A DNA stretch of 64,000 bases from an uncultured Gellertiella sp. (GTDB lineage: Bacteria; Pseudomonadota; Alphaproteobacteria; Rhizobiales; Rhizobiaceae), in NCBI RefSeq assembly GCF_963457605.1, contig NZ_OY735139.1:3890879-3954878 (forward strand). Reading direction: 5' to 3'. Shown here in pieces: positions 1 through 9,772 of the stretch; the stretch's first letter is position 1, and every line of letters begins with the position of its first letter. The notes under the pieces were generated by a model. The model was given only the letters and a program-made list of their open reading frames with translations. It was not told the DNA's origin and did not search any database. The position numbers and the translations under genes were made by a program.

Positions 1-116
1 CGCAGGTCGCGAACGGCCTCGGCATCACGATCCTTTCGACTCCGAAGGGCGTCATGGCCGATCACCAGGCTCGCGAACAGAACGTTGGCGGCGAGGTTCT
101 CTGCTCGGTCTTCTAA
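1..116 (+). CDS. rpsH: 30S ribosomal protein S8, C-terminal part
   Basis: This is the 3' end of a gene cut by the window edge. The last 37 codons encode a tail containing [20 protein letters not shown] and ending EVLCSVF, which matches the conserved C-terminus of ribosomal protein S8. S8 binds the central domain of 16S rRNA and also represses the spc operon by binding its mRNA. It lies 41 bases before rplF, the usual order in the spc operon. Only the end is visible, so nothing can be said about its start. Confidence 0.93.
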   Translation, partial: QVANGLGITILSTPKGVMADHQAREQNVGGEVLCSVF

Positions 117-157
117 GATCGACGCAGCAGAATCCAGCAAACAGATAGGGAATTACA

Positions 158-691
158 ATGTCTCGTATCGGTAAAAAGCCCGTTCCGGTTCCTGCAGGGA
201 TCACGGCCGCCGTTGACGGCCAGAAAGTGACTGCAAAGGGCCCGAAAGGCGAACTTTTCTTCGTCGTCAATGACGAAGTCACCGTAAAGATGGAAGGCGA
301 CACGGTTTCCGTGCAGCCGGCCAATGACTCCAAGGATGCACGCTCGAAGTGGGGCATGTCCCGCACGATGATCGAAAACATCTTCAAGGGCGTCAAGGAT
401 GGCTACGAGCGCAAGCTCGAAATCAACGGCGTCGGTTACCGCGCGTCGATGCAGGGCAAGAACCTGCAACTGGCACTCGGCTTCTCGCACGACGTTGTGT
501 ATGAGCCGCCGGTTGGTATCGCCATCGCTGTTCCGAAGCCGACTGAAATCATCGTCACCGGCATCGACAAGCAGAAGGTTGGCCAGGTTGCCGCCGAAAT
601 CCGCGAATATCGCGGCCCCGAGCCCTACAAGGGCAAGGGTGTGAAGTATGCCGAAGAGCGGATCATCCGCAAAGAAGGCAAGAAGAAGTAA
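158..691 (+). CDS. rplF: 50S ribosomal protein L6
   Basis: The 177-residue product begins [14 protein letters not shown], the standard L6 start. It carries the L6 signature [11 protein letters not shown] near residue 154 and a basic C-terminal tail. L6 binds 23S rRNA near the sarcin-ricin loop on the large subunit. The length is normal for the family. The gene sits between rpsH and rplR in the conserved spc operon and is probably co-transcribed with both neighbours. Confidence 0.98.
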   Translation: MSRIGKKPVPVPAGITAAVDGQKVTAKGPKGELFFVVNDEVTVKMEGDTVSVQPANDSKDARSKWGMSRTMIENIFKGVKDGYERKLEINGVGYRASMQGKNLQLALGFSHDVVYEPPVGIAIAVPKPTEIIVTGIDKQKVGQVAAEIREYRGPEPYKGKGVKYAEERIIRKEGKKK

Positions 692-703
692 GGATCACGC
701 GAA

Positions 704-1066
704 ATGGCTAGCAGGAAAGAAGTACTTGCACGTCGTGCGAACCGCGTGCGCCGTCAGATCAAAGCGGTTGCCAATGGCCGTCCGCGCCTGTCTGTTCATC
801 GCTCGTCGAAGAACATCTATGTACAGGTTATCGACGATGTGGCCGGGCGTACGCTCGCGGCCGCATCGACGCTCGATGCAGGTCTGCGCAAGGACCTGAA
901 GACCGGCGCCGACACCGCAGCAGCTGCTGCCGTCGGCAAGCTCGTCGCCGAGCGCGCTGTCAAGGCAGGTGTAACGGAAGTCGTGTTTGATCGCGGCGCG
1001 TTCATCTATCATGGCCGCATCAAGGCCCTGGCCGAAGCCGCCCGCGAAGGTGGCCTCAGCTTCTGA
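704..1066 (+). CDS. rplR: 50S ribosomal protein L18
   Basis: The 120-residue product matches L18 over its full length. A basic N-terminus ([19 protein letters not shown]) leads into [20 protein letters not shown], and the C-terminus has the [23 protein letters not shown] block. L18 binds 5S rRNA in the central protuberance. It starts 12 bases after rplF and is followed by an unusually long gap of about 155 bases before rpsE. No terminator is obvious in that gap. Confidence 0.98.
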   Translation: MASRKEVLARRANRVRRQIKAVANGRPRLSVHRSSKNIYVQVIDDVAGRTLAAASTLDAGLRKDLKTGADTAAAAAVGKLVAERAVKAGVTEVVFDRGAFIYHGRIKALAEAAREGGLSF

Positions 1067-1221
1067 TTCTTGTTCCGGAACGGCCTTCGGGCCGTCTCCG
1101 GGCGGAATTGGGGATCAGGTTCATTCCAGATCCGTTCATCGGGACTGCATCAGCTCCAAAAATGGGGTGATGCGGTCCTCATTTGCATCCATTGCACCGG
1201 AAAAGAAAAAGGAAAAGGACA

Positions 1222-1791
1222 ATGGCACAGGAAAAGAGGCAGTCTCGCGATGACCGCCAGAACCGCGAAGAGCGCGACAGCGAGTTTGTAGACAAGCTGG
1301 TTGCGATCAATCGCGTTGCCAAAGTTGTCAAGGGTGGCCGTCGCTTCGGTTTCGCCGCTCTCGTTGTTGTTGGCGACCAGAAGGGCCGCGTCGGCTTTGG
1401 TCACGGCAAGGCACGCGAAGTGCCGGAAGCGATCCGCAAGGCAACTGAAGCTGCCAAGCGCGAACTGATTTTCGTACCGCTGCGCGACGGCCGTACGCTG
1501 CACCACGATGTCAAGGGCCGTCACGGCGCTGGCAAGGTGCTGCTGCGCTCCGCCAAGCCGGGTACCGGTATCATCGCCGGTGGTCCGATGCGCGCTGTTT
1601 TCGAAACGCTCGGCATGCACGACGTGGTTGCCAAGTCGACCGGTTCTTCCAACCCGTACAACATGGTTCGCGCCACGTTTGACGCGCTGAAGGCTCAGGT
1701 TCATCCGAAGGACATCGCGGCACAGCGCGGCATCAAGTTCGCCACGCTCCAGGCTCGTCGCGCCGTCTCTGGCGCCACCTCCGAAGAATAA
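1222..1791 (+). CDS. rpsE: 30S ribosomal protein S5
   Basis: The 189-residue product contains the S5 core [19 protein letters not shown] followed by [14 protein letters not shown]. The later conserved segment ends [16 protein letters not shown]5 is a 30S assembly and decoding-fidelity protein. The open frame extends upstream to base 1183, but the extension encodes an unlikely run of Arg and Lys. The start at [12 protein letters not shown], preceded by ggaaaaggac, fits the family. It is followed 12 bases later by rpmD. Confidence 0.97.
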   Translation: MAQEKRQSRDDRQNREERDSEFVDKLVAINRVAKVVKGGRRFGFAALVVVGDQKGRVGFGHGKAREVPEAIRKATEAAKRELIFVPLRDGRTLHHDVKGRHGAGKVLLRSAKPGTGIIAGGPMRAVFETLGMHDVVAKSTGSSNPYNMVRATFDALKAQVHPKDIAAQRGIKFATLQARRAVSGATSEE

Positions 1792-1803
1792 GGAGAGACA
1801 TCC

Positions 1804-2001
1804 ATGGCAAAGAACGAAGGCAAGACCGTTACTGTTGAACAGATCGGCAGCCCCATTCGCCGTCCCAATGTTCAGCGCCAGACGCTGATCGGTCTCGGAC
1901 TGAACAAGATGCATCGTCGCCGCACACTGGAAGATACCCCTTCCGTTCGTGGCATGATCCGCGCTGTGCAGCATCTCGTCCGCGTAGTCGACGAGAAGTG
2001 A
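1804..2001 (+). CDS. rpmD: 50S ribosomal protein L30
   Basis: This 65-residue basic protein has the L30 pattern: [25 protein letters not shown], then [18 protein letters not shown]30 is a small peripheral large-subunit protein. A clear ribosome site (aaggagagacatcc) precedes the ATG. The length is typical, and the gene lies between rpsE and rplO as in most bacteria. Confidence 0.97.
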   Translation: MAKNEGKTVTVEQIGSPIRRPNVQRQTLIGLGLNKMHRRRTLEDTPSVRGMIRAVQHLVRVVDEK

Positions 2002-2017
2002 GCCGGAGGGAAAAATC

Positions 2018-2500
2018 ATGAAACTGAATGAAATCAAAGACAACGAAGGCGCAACCAAGAACCGCAAGCGGCTTGGTCGTGGTATTGGTTCCGGCTCCGG
2101 CAAGACCGCCGGTCGCGGCGTGAAGGGTCAGAAGGCCCGTTCCGGCGTGGCCATCAACGGTTTTGAAGGCGGCCAGATGCCCATCTACCGCCGTCTGCCG
2201 AAGCGTGGCTTCACCAACATCTTCAAGAGCGATTTTGCGGTTGTCTCCATCGGTCGCATCCAGACCGCCATCGACGCCGGCAAGCTTTCCGCTTCTGCCA
2301 ATGTTGATGCCGCTGCCCTGAAGGCTGCCGGTGTCATCCGTCGCGAAAAGGACGGCCTGCGGATCCTGGCCGACGGCGAACTGACCGCCAAGGTCACGAT
2401 CGTGGCTGCCGGTGCTTCGGCCTCTGCTGTTGCCAAGATCGAGAAGGCTGGCGGTACGATCCAGCTGCTCTCGGCTGCTCCTGAAGCGGCTGCAGAATAA
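2018..2500 (+). CDS. rplO: 50S ribosomal protein L15
   Basis: The 160-residue product starts [22 protein letters not shown] and contains the Gly/Lys-rich L15 stretch [20 protein letters not shown]. The middle has [15 protein letters not shown] and the C-terminus is Ala-rich. L15 is a large-subunit assembly protein. It is the last ribosomal gene of this block, and a strong hairpin follows it before secY. Confidence 0.98.
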   Translation: MKLNEIKDNEGATKNRKRLGRGIGSGSGKTAGRGVKGQKARSGVAINGFEGGQMPIYRRLPKRGFTNIFKSDFAVVSIGRIQTAIDAGKLSASANVDAAALKAAGVIRREKDGLRILADGELTAKVTIVAAGASASAVAKIEKAGGTIQLLSAAPEAAAE

Positions 2501-2510
2501 AGTCTGAATG

Positions 2511-2543
2511 AACCGCCCGGGGTGCTTCACACCGGGCGGTTTT
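2511..2543 (+). terminator. hairpin with T-run between rplO and secY
   Basis: The sequence forms a GC-rich hairpin with arms CCGCCCGGGGTG and CACACCGGGCGG followed by TTTT, starting about 10 bases after the rplO stop codon. This is the shape of an intrinsic terminator or attenuator. secY and adk normally belong to the same operon, so it may set expression ratios. A separate secY promoter within the 2544-2744 gap is possible. Confidence 0.7.
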
Positions 2544-2744
2544 GCTCCCATATGTGAGCCTCACAGTCTGGTAGCGGTACGTGTGCTTCTACGGACATGC
2601 GGAAGACAGGGGTGAGGCGCGCGACATCACGCGATTTGCCGGCCGCCGTTTTCCGATATCATTTGAAATTTTTCCGGGTTGGGCCGGGTGCTCCGAATAA
2701 AAGGGCGCATGCCTTTCTCTGGATCGGGTTATGCGGAGAATTGC

Positions 2745-4085
2745 ATGGCATCTGCAGCGGAACAATTGGCCTCGAATCTCAATTTTTCGACCTTTGCCAA
2801 GGCCGAAGATCTCAAGAAGCGACTCTGGTTCACGCTGGCAGCGCTGCTGGTCTATCGGCTGGGGACCCATATTCCCCTGCCGGGGCTGAATCCGGAAGCC
2901 TATGCCCACGCCTTCAAGGGCCAGTCGGGCGGCATTCTCGGCCTGTTCAACATGTTTTCCGGTGGCGCTGTGCAGCGCATGGCGATCTTCGCCCTCGGCA
3001 TCATGCCCTATATCTCCTCGTCGATCATCGTCCAGCTGATGACGTCGGTCGTGCCTGCGCTTGAAAACCTGAAGAAGGAAGGCGAGCAGGGCCGCAAGAT
3101 CATCAACCAGTACACCCGTTACGGCACGGTCCTGCTCGGTGCCCTGCAGGCCTATGGTATTGCGGTCGGGCTCGAGAGTGCGGCCAATGTGGTCTCCGAT
3201 CCCGGCCTGTTCTTCCGGATTTCCACCGTCATCTCGCTGCTTGGCGGCACGATGTTCCTGATGTGGCTGGGCGAACAGATCACCTCGCGCGGCATCGGCA
3301 ACGGCACCTCGCTGATCATCTTCTCGGGGATCGCCGCAGGCCTTCCGACCGCTCTTGCCGGTACGCTGGAACTTGGCCGCACCGGTGCGCTGTCGACCGG
3401 GCTGATTCTGGCCGTGCTGGTGGTTGCCATCGCGGTGATTGCGCTGATCGTCTTCGTCGAGCGTGCCCAGCGCCGCCTGCTGATCCAGTATCCGAAGCGC
3501 CAGATCGGCAATGGCATGTCGAAGGGCGAATCGTCCCACCTGCCGCTGAAGCTCAACACCTCGGGCGTTATCCCGGCGATCTTCGCCTCGTCGCTGCTGT
3601 TGCTCCCGGGCACCATCGCAGGCTTTTCGAAGAGCACCAACATGCCGGAATGGGCGACTATCATCATCTCGTCGCTCGGCCACGGCCGCCCGGTCTATAT
3701 GGTGCTCTATGCCTTCCTGATCGCCTTCTTCGCCTTCTTCTACACCGCCATCGTCTTCAACCCGAAGGATACTGCGGACAATCTGAAGAAGCATGGCGGC
3801 TTTATTCCGGGGATTCGCCCGGGTGAGCGCACGGCGGAATATCTCGACTATGTCCTGACCCGCATCACCGTGCTGGGCGCGATCTACCTGGTCGTCGTCT
3901 GCATCTTGCCGGAAATTCTGGTCTCGCAGACCGGTATTCCCTTAGCACTTGGTGGTACATCGCTTTTGATTGTTGTCAGCGTTACCCTCGATACGGTAGC
4001 ACAGATCCAGGGCCATCTGATTGCGCAGCAATATGAAGGCCTGATCAAGAAGAGCAAGCTCCGTGGAGGCAAGAGGGGACGATGA
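2745..4085 (+). CDS. secY: protein translocase subunit SecY
   Basis: The 446-residue membrane protein is the channel subunit of the Sec translocase. It has ten predicted hydrophobic segments and the conserved blocks HIPLPGLNP, NMFSGGAVQRMAIFALGIMPYI, GEQITSRGIGNGTSLIIFSGI and NPKDTADNLKKHGGFIPGIRPG. The start is set at MASAAEQLASN, preceded by a GGAG motif. The open frame upstream of it, to base 2679, does not look like SecY. The stop codon overlaps the adk start by four bases (ATGA), suggesting translational coupling. Confidence 0.97.
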   Translation: MASAAEQLASNLNFSTFAKAEDLKKRLWFTLAALLVYRLGTHIPLPGLNPEAYAHAFKGQSGGILGLFNMFSGGAVQRMAIFALGIMPYISSSIIVQLMTSVVPALENLKKEGEQGRKIINQYTRYGTVLLGALQAYGIAVGLESAANVVSDPGLFFRISTVISLLGGTMFLMWLGEQITSRGIGNGTSLIIFSGIAAGLPTALAGTLELGRTGALSTGLILAVLVVAIAVIALIVFVERAQRRLLIQYPKRQIGNGMSKGESSHLPLKLNTSGVIPAIFASSLLLLPGTIAGFSKSTNMPEWATIIISSLGHGRPVYMVLYAFLIAFFAFFYTAIVFNPKDTADNLKKHGGFIPGIRPGERTAEYLDYVLTRITVLGAIYLVVVCILPEILVSQTGIPLALGGTSLLIVVSVTLDTVAQIQGHLIAQQYEGLIKKSKLRGGKRGR

Positions 4086-4738
4086 GACTTATTCTTTTGG
4101 GACCGCCGGGCGCGGGTAAGGGAACCCAGGCCCAGCGGATTGTGGAAAAGTTCGGTATCCCGCAGCTTTCCACCGGCGACATGCTGCGTGCGGCCGTGGC
4201 TGCAGGCACGGATGTCGGCAAACGCGCCAAGGCCGTGATGGACGCGGGCAAGCTGGTATCGGACGATATCGTCATCGACATCGTGTCGGAGCGAATCGAC
4301 CAGCCGGATTGCCAGCCGGGCTTCATCCTCGATGGCTTCCCCCGGACGCTGGTCCAGGCGGATGCGACCGAGGCGATGCTGGCATCGAAGGGCATTGCGC
4401 TTGATCTGGTGATCGAGTTGCAGGTCAATGACAGCGTGCTGGTGGACCGGGTATCCGGCCGCTACACCTGCGCCGGCTGCGGTGCCGGTTATCATGACCG
4501 CAACCACAAGCCGAAGGTGGATGGCGTCTGCGACAAGTGCGGCTCCACCTCGTTCAAGCGTCGTCCCGACGACAATGCCGAGACGATGGTGACGCGCCTC
4601 CAGGCCTATTACAAGGAAACCTCGCCGCTGATTGGCTATTACTACGCCAAGAAGAAGCTGAAGTCGGTGGATGGCATGGCCGACATCGACGTGGTGACCG
4701 CAGAGATCGACGCCATCCTCTCGGCCCACAAGGGTTGA
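4082..4738 (+). CDS. adk: adenylate kinase, zinc-type
   Basis: The 218-residue enzyme interconverts ATP + AMP and 2 ADP. The P-loop GPPGAGKGTQ begins at residue 7, and the AMP-binding segments STGDMLRAA and DGFPRTLVQA follow. The LID domain has four cysteines at about 130, 133, 150 and 153 (TCAGCG and CDKCG), the arrangement of zinc-binding adenylate kinases. This long-LID, zinc form is notable because many alphaproteobacterial enzymes have a shorter LID. It is coupled to secY by a four-base overlap. Confidence 0.97.
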   Translation: MRLILLGPPGAGKGTQAQRIVEKFGIPQLSTGDMLRAAVAAGTDVGKRAKAVMDAGKLVSDDIVIDIVSERIDQPDCQPGFILDGFPRTLVQADATEAMLASKGIALDLVIELQVNDSVLVDRVSGRYTCAGCGAGYHDRNHKPKVDGVCDKCGSTSFKRRPDDNAETMVTRLQAYYKETSPLIGYYYAKKKLKSVDGMADIDVVTAEIDAILSAHKG

Positions 4739-5116
4739 CCGGGACTGGCCGGGGCGGACGGCTGATGCCGCCGCCCATCTCCCGCCCCTGATGGCGGGAT
4801 CTCGGGAAACACCTGTCGCTGAACCGCTTCAACGGGCGGCGGGGGCAGGGTGTTTCCAAATTATCTGGCGGTAGCGGTTGCTTTTTTCAGCCGATTCCGT
4901 TAAAGACCGCGCCAACTCGCAACATTCTCGCGAACGGCGCGGACTTCTGGGCAATTCGGGACTGTGGAAATTCGTTTCCATCCGGGATGGCGCAAGAGAA
5001 GAAGTCCGGGTCCGTGCGCGTCTGCGTGTTCGAACCCATAAGTCAAACAAGCGGCGACAAGCCGCATAACGAAGCACCTCTTGCCGTGAGGCAACTGGAA
5101 CGCAAGGAGAACAGGC
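4739..5116 (+). other. intergenic region adk-rpsM
   Basis: This 378-base gap holds no convincing gene. A short inverted repeat (TCCCGCC near 4780, GGCGGGA near 4793) lies after adk but lacks a T-run. A GC-rich stretch and then ttgcttttttcag near 4877 could belong to a promoter for the alpha operon. The rpsM ribosome site aaggag is at about 5105. The region may carry a leader that responds to S4 or another ribosomal protein, but no known leader fold was recognised. Confidence 0.4.
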
Positions 5117-5485
5117 GTGGCACGTATCGCTGGCGTCAACATCCCGACCGCAAAGCGCGTCATCATCGCGCTGACGTACATTCACGGGATTGGTCCGAAA
5201 TTCGCTAAGGAAATCACGGAGAAGGTCGGTATCCCGGCTGAACGCCGTGTGCACCAGCTGACCGACGCGGAAGTTCTTGCTATCCGCGAAACCATCGACC
5301 GCGATTATCAGGTAGAGGGCGATCTTCGCCGCGAGACCTCGATGAACATCAAGCGTCTGATGGACCTCGGCTGCTACCGTGGCCTGCGTCATCGCCGCGG
5401 CCTGCCGGTTCGCGGTCAGCGCACCCATACCAATGCCCGCACCCGCAAGGGCCCGGCAAAGGCCATCGCTGGCAAGAAGAAGTAA
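5117..5485 (+). CDS. rpsM: 30S ribosomal protein S13
   Basis: The 122-residue product begins [25 protein letters not shown] and ends with the S13 signature [26 protein letters not shown]13 sits in the 30S head and contacts tRNA and the 50S subunit. The start codon is GTG, chosen because AAGGAG lies eight bases upstream and the product then matches S13 exactly. It opens the alpha operon (rpsM-rpsK-rpoA-rplQ). rpsD, which is in this operon in enteric bacteria, is absent here. Confidence 0.98.
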   Translation: MARIAGVNIPTAKRVIIALTYIHGIGPKFAKEITEKVGIPAERRVHQLTDAEVLAIRETIDRDYQVEGDLRRETSMNIKRLMDLGCYRGLRHRRGLPVRGQRTHTNARTRKGPAKAIAGKKK

Positions 5486-5616
5486 TTTCCGGGAGACCGG
5501 GAAGGGGAGGCTGGTGTGTCACCGGCCTCCTTTGAGTTTGGTGATTGCCCGGTATGGGCGATCACCGGTGTAGCCGCTGGCATTACGGCGGTGAAGAGAT
5601 CTCTGAAAGGAAGACC

Positions 5617-6006
5617 ATGGCCAAGGAAGCCACACGCATTCGCCGTCGCGAACGCAAGAATATCAGCTCGGGTGTTGCGCACGTCAACTCCACCTTCAAC
5701 AACACCATGATCACCATCACGGATGCACAGGGCAATGCGATTGCCTGGTCGTCCGCTGGTTCGAAGGGCTTCAAGGGCTCGCGCAAGTCCACGCCGTTCG
5801 CAGCCCAGATTGCGGCTGAAGATGCGGCGAAGAAGGCCCAGGAACATGGCATGAAGTCGCTGGAAGTTGAAGTTTGCGGTCCGGGTTCGGGTCGTGAATC
5901 CGCTCTGCGCGCTCTGCAGGCTGCCGGTTTCATGATCACCTCGATCCGTGACGTGACCCCGATCCCGCACAATGGCTGCCGCCCGCGCAAGAAGCGCCGC
6001 GTCTGA
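5617..6006 (+). CDS. rpsK: 30S ribosomal protein S11
   Basis: The 129-residue product has the S11 blocks [43 protein letters not shown] and [19 protein letters not shown], and ends with the basic tail [13 protein letters not shown]11 forms part of the 30S platform. An upstream extension of 24 codons in the open frame is rejected because [12 protein letters not shown] is the family start and is preceded by GAAAGGAAGACC. Confidence 0.98.
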   Translation: MAKEATRIRRRERKNISSGVAHVNSTFNNTMITITDAQGNAIAWSSAGSKGFKGSRKSTPFAAQIAAEDAAKKAQEHGMKSLEVEVCGPGSGRESALRALQAAGFMITSIRDVTPIPHNGCRPRKKRRV

Positions 6007-6022
6007 TCATCGTCCCTGGCGG

Positions 6023-6052
6023 ACGGATGGCTGTCAAAAGCCATCCGTTTTT
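6023..6052 (+). terminator. hairpin with T-run between rpsK and rpoA
   Basis: The arms ACGGATGGCT and AGCCATCCGT pair perfectly across a short loop and are followed by TTTTT. It has the form of an intrinsic terminator but lies inside the alpha operon, 17 bases after rpsK. It probably acts as a partial terminator or mRNA-processing site that lets rpoA level differ from the ribosomal proteins. Confidence 0.65.
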
Positions 6053-6109
6053 CGCGTTTCATGCTCGGCTGTCACGAAGGAATGGTGACGGCGAACGGAA
6101 GGAAAAAAC

Positions 6110-7120
6110 ATGATCCAGAAGAACTGGCAGGAACTGATCAAGCCGAACAAGGTCGAGTTCAGCTCGTCCGGCCGCACCAAGGCAACGCTGCTTGCCGAGC
6201 CGCTGGAACGGGGCTTCGGCCTGACCCTCGGCAACGCGCTGCGTCGCGTCCTGTTGTCGTCGCTGCGCGGCGCTGCTGTTACCGCTGTCCAGATCGACGG
6301 CGTGCTGCATGAATTCTCGTCCATCCCCGGCGTTCGTGAAGATGTGACGGACATTGTCCTCAACATCAAGGAAATCGCCATCAAGATGGACGGCGACGAT
6401 GCCAAGCGCATGGTCGTTCGCAAGCAGGGCCCTGGCGTCGTGACCGCTGGAGACATCCAGACGGTTGGCGATATCGAGATCCTGAACCCGAACCATGTGA
6501 TCTGCACGCTCGACGAGGGTGCCGAGATCCGCATGGAATTCACGGTCAACAACGGCAAGGGCTATGTGCCTGCCGAGCGTAACCGCTCGGAAGATGCGCC
6601 CATCGGCCTCATCCCGGTCGACAGCCTGTATTCGCCGGTCAAGAAGGTGTCCTACAAGGTGGAAAACACCCGCGAAGGCCAGGTTCTCGACTATGACAAG
6701 CTGACGATGACCATCGAAACCGATGGTTCCGTGACCGGTGAAGATGCAGTGGCTTTCGCCGCCCGCATCCTGCAGGACCAGCTGTCGGTCTTCGTCAACT
6801 TCGACGAACCGCAGAAGGAAGCTGTCGAAGAAGCCGTGACCGAACTTGCGTTCAACCCGGCGCTCCTCAAGAAGGTGGACGAACTCGAACTCTCGGTTCG
6901 CTCGGCCAACTGCCTGAAGAACGACAACATCGTCTATATCGGCGACCTTATTCAGAAGACGGAAGCCGAAATGCTCCGCACTCCGAATTTCGGTCGCAAG
7001 TCGCTGAACGAAATCAAGGAAGTTCTCGCTTCCATGGGCCTGCATCTCGGCATGGAAGTGCCCGCATGGCCGCCCGAGAACATCGAAGATCTCGCCAAGC
7101 GCTACGAAGACCAGTATTAA
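6110..7120 (+). CDS. rpoA: RNA polymerase alpha subunit
   Basis: The 336-residue protein has the alpha N-terminal dimerisation domain ([24 protein letters not shown], then [16 protein letters not shown]). It also has the C-terminal domain that contacts DNA and activators ([22 protein letters not shown] and [17 protein letters not shown]). It forms the dimer on which RNA polymerase assembles. Length is normal. It lies between rpsK and rplQ, the conserved order. Confidence 0.99.
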   Translation: MIQKNWQELIKPNKVEFSSSGRTKATLLAEPLERGFGLTLGNALRRVLLSSLRGAAVTAVQIDGVLHEFSSIPGVREDVTDIVLNIKEIAIKMDGDDAKRMVVRKQGPGVVTAGDIQTVGDIEILNPNHVICTLDEGAEIRMEFTVNNGKGYVPAERNRSEDAPIGLIPVDSLYSPVKKVSYKVENTREGQVLDYDKLTMTIETDGSVTGEDAVAFAARILQDQLSVFVNFDEPQKEAVEEAVTELAFNPALLKKVDELELSVRSANCLKNDNIVYIGDLIQKTEAEMLRTPNFGRKSLNEIKEVLASMGLHLGMEVPAWPPENIEDLAKRYEDQY

Positions 7121-7166
7121 CCCGTACCCGTTGCAGGCCCGGCCTGCATGATAAGGAGAGAAGCTC

Positions 7167-7586
7167 ATGCGCCACCAGAAAGCCGGCCGCAAGCTGAACC
7201 GTACCGCCAGCCACCGCAAGGCGATGTTCGCCAACATGGCTGCATCGCTCATCACCCATGAGCAGATCGTGACGACCCTGCCGAAGGCAAAGGAAATCCG
7301 TCCGATCGTTGAGAAGCTCGTCACGCTCGGCAAGCGCGGCGATCTGCATGCCCGCCGTCAGGCGATCTCGCAGATCCGTGATGTCGCTGTCGTCGCCAAG
7401 CTGTTCGACGCCATCGCCACCCGCTACGCAACCCGCAACGGCGGCTACCTTCGCATCATGAAGGCCGGCTTCCGCCACGGCGACAACGCCGCCATGGCCG
7501 TCGTCGAATTCGTCGAGCGCGATGTCGACGCCAAGGGTGCAGCCGACAAGGCCCGCGTCGAAGCCGAAGCGGCTGAAGCCGCGTAA
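7167..7586 (+). CDS. rplQ: 50S ribosomal protein L17
   Basis: The 139-residue product begins [21 protein letters not shown], the universal L17 start. It contains ITTHEQI-like ([19 protein letters not shown]) and [17 protein letters not shown] segments. L17 is a large-subunit protein near the exit tunnel. An AAGGAGAG ribosome site precedes it. The C-terminal Ala/Glu extension is common in alphaproteobacteria. It is the last gene of the alpha operon. Confidence 0.98.
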   Translation: MRHQKAGRKLNRTASHRKAMFANMAASLITHEQIVTTLPKAKEIRPIVEKLVTLGKRGDLHARRQAISQIRDVAVVAKLFDAIATRYATRNGGYLRIMKAGFRHGDNAAMAVVEFVERDVDAKGAADKARVEAEAAEAA

Positions 7587-7614
7587 TCCATTCCCCTGTG
7601 GGGATGACAAAAAA

Positions 7615-7642
7615 GGCCGGGGTGGCAACGCCCCGGCCTTTA
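7615..7642 (+). terminator. intrinsic terminator after rplQ
   Basis: GGCCGGGG and CCCCGGCC arms flank a short loop (tggcaacg) and are followed by TTTA, with an A-rich stretch just before. It lies about 28 bases after the rplQ stop and ends the alpha operon. The A-run upstream suggests that it could also act on the opposite strand. Confidence 0.85.
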
Positions 7643-7889
7643 CGCGTGGCCCGCTCTTTTCGCGTGGGATGCGGGAAGGGGAAAACGCACCTGCCTGGTT
7701 GCGCCCCGTCATGAGGTCTGCACCTTGTAGATTGAAGGCCTGACATTATGAGGAATACCCGCGTCATGCGGCGAGGGTGCCACCCGGGTCCTGTGCGGTG
7801 CGGGTCAGGCAACAGATTGCGGACATCGGGCCGGCAGGTCATCAGAGCAGCTCGACATTGGCTCTCTGTCCGTCAGCAAGTGCAACGGT

Positions 7890-8519
7890 TTACGCGGCAG
7901 CCTTCCGCCGCGCCTTCTTTGCCGCCATGACCCGGGGCCTTGCCAGCCGGTAAGCGAGCAGCAGCACGATCAGTCCGATATAGACATACTGCTGGAGGCC
8001 GAGGAGTTTGGTGGCCATGCTGTAATGCAGGGCACCGAGGGCTGCGGCGGGGTAGAGGAGCTTGTGCAATGTGTTCCAGCGGGGGCCGAGGCGGCGAATC
8101 GACCACTGGTTGGAAGTCACCGCCAGCGGCATCAGCAGGGTGAAGGCGAGCATGCCGAAGGTGATGAACGGGCGCTTCCAGATATCGGCCAGCACGGCAG
8201 AGAGGTTGAGCGACTGATCGAGGATCCAGTAGACCGACAGATGCATGGCGGCGTAATAGAAGGCAAGCAGTCCCAGCGCCCGGCGGTAGCGCAGGCCATT
8301 GAACAGGTCGAGATCCCTGAGCGGCGTGACAGCAAGCGTCAGCACCAGAAACCGGATCGTCCAGAGCCCGAGGAAACGCTCGAATGTCTTGACCGGATCG
8401 GCGCCCAGCTGGTTGGTTGCACCCTGGTAGAAGGTACAGATCGCAGGCAGCAGACCGAGGACATAGATGGCCCAGATGATGGCCGCATACTGGCGCTGGG
8501 AGAGCTTGATACCTGCCAT
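7890..8519 (-). CDS. msrQ: heme-binding subunit MsrQ of methionine sulfoxide reductase
   Basis: The 209-residue integral membrane protein matches MsrQ (YedZ). It has about six hydrophobic helices, the conserved histidines in YAAMHLSVYW and LHKLLYPAAALGALHY, and a basic C-terminal tail (RPRVMAAKKARRKAAA). MsrQ is the b-type cytochrome that passes electrons from the respiratory chain to periplasmic MsrP. It begins two bases after the msrP stop, so both are in one transcript. The bases between rplQ and this gene (7643-7889) show nothing else. Confidence 0.93.
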   Translation of the reverse strand: MAGIKLSQRQYAAIIWAIYVLGLLPAICTFYQGATNQLGADPVKTFERFLGLWTIRFLVLTLAVTPLRDLDLFNGLRYRRALGLLAFYYAAMHLSVYWILDQSLNLSAVLADIWKRPFITFGMLAFTLLMPLAVTSNQWSIRRLGPRWNTLHKLLYPAAALGALHYSMATKLLGLQQYVYIGLIVLLLAYRLARPRVMAAKKARRKAAA

Positions 8520-8521
8520 GA

Positions 8522-9466
8522 TCAGAAATTCGCCTTCAGATCCATGCCCTTGTAGAGATCGGCCACCTGGTCGGCATAGCCGTTGAAGGGCAGGGTATCG
8601 ACCCGCTTTGTGCCAAAGAAGCCGCCACTGCCGATCCGCCGTTCAGACGCCTGGCTCCAGCGGGGGTGATCTACCGCCGGGTTGACGTTGGAATAGAAGC
8701 CATATTCGGAAGGGTTGGCAATGTTCCAGGTGGACGGCGGCTGCTTGTCGGTGAGCGTGATCCGGACAATCGCCTTGATGCCCTTGAAACCGTATTTCCA
8801 CGGCACCACGAGGCGCACCGGCGCGCCATTCTGGTTCGGCAGTGTTTCGCCATAGAGGCCGACGGCGAGCAGGGCCAGCGGGTTCATCGCTTCATCGAGG
8901 CGCAGACCCTCGACATAGGGCCAGGGCAGCGGCTGGAAGGAGCCGGACTGGCCGGGCATTTCGTCCGGGCGGACGACGGATTCGAAGGCGACATATTTGG
9001 CGTCACTGGTCGGCTCGACCTTGGCCAGCAGAGCCGCCAGCGGGAACCCATCCCAGGGAATGACCATCGACCAGGCCTCGACGCAGCGCATCCGGTAGAC
9101 CCGCTCTTCGATCGGCATGGTCTTCATCAGGTCTTCAAGGCCGAAGGTCTGCGGCTTGCCGACCATGCCATCGACCTTGATCGTCCAGGGCGTGGGCACG
9201 AATTTGCCGGCATTGGCGGCGGGGTCGTCCTTTCCCGTGCCGAATTCATAATAGTTGTTGTAGGTCGTCACCGACTCCTTCGGTGTCAGTTCGTCCGGCA
9301 CCTTGTAGTCGGTCGGCTTGGTGGTCAGGGCCGAGGCAAAGGCCTTGGGAGCCGCCGCCAGCGCCAGTCCGCCTGCGGTAACGCCGAGGATCTCGCGGCG
9401 GCGCATGTAAAGCGGGCGCGGCGTTATTTCCGAAGACGGAATGGGTGGGGCTTTAAAGCGCGACAT
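8522..9466 (-). CDS. msrP: periplasmic methionine sulfoxide reductase, catalytic subunit MsrP
   Basis: The 314-residue molybdoenzyme reduces oxidised methionines in periplasmic proteins. A twin-arginine export signal ([19 protein letters not shown]) starts near residue 21, preceded by a short N-terminal extension typical of MsrP. The molybdenum-ligand cysteine lies in [19 protein letters not shown] at about residue 128. The block [17 protein letters not shown] is also characteristic. Its partner msrQ follows two bases downstream. Confidence 0.95.
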   Translation of the reverse strand: MSRFKAPPIPSSEITPRPLYMRRREILGVTAGGLALAAAPKAFASALTTKPTDYKVPDELTPKESVTTYNNYYEFGTGKDDPAANAGKFVPTPWTIKVDGMVGKPQTFGLEDLMKTMPIEERVYRMRCVEAWSMVIPWDGFPLAALLAKVEPTSDAKYVAFESVVRPDEMPGQSGSFQPLPWPYVEGLRLDEAMNPLALLAVGLYGETLPNQNGAPVRLVVPWKYGFKGIKAIVRITLTDKQPPSTWNIANPSEYGFYSNVNPAVDHPRWSQASERRIGSGGFFGTKRVDTLPFNGYADQVADLYKGMDLKANF

Positions 9467-9772
9467 GGCTGAAATCCTTCAGGTCGATGCATCACGAATG
9501 GCGGATAGTACATATCCGCTCCATCGCCATTGAAAAGAGCCGGATGACCACAATTTCGTGTGTTCGCTGTGATAGACGGGCAGAGGCTCAAAACGGTTTC
9601 GGTGAAAAGGCAGACAGGCGCCAAATACCGGGCGTACCGCTTTTGGCCTGGCTGATAGTGACAGCTTTTCGAGATTCCGCTAGGACAACAACCATATCTG
9701 CGGGAAATTTCCCCGTTTGGCCCATCGCTTGACCCTTTGTCATCTCCCTTACGCAACGTCGAGGATTAATCC
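9467..9772. other. divergent intergenic region msrP-ilvD
   Basis: This roughly 306-base gap must hold the promoters of msrP (minus) and ilvD (plus). The ilvD ribosome site is gtcgaggattaatcc just before 9773. No clear operator, riboswitch or small gene is visible. A leader peptide with a run of branched-chain amino-acid codons was looked for and not found. Confidence 0.4.
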
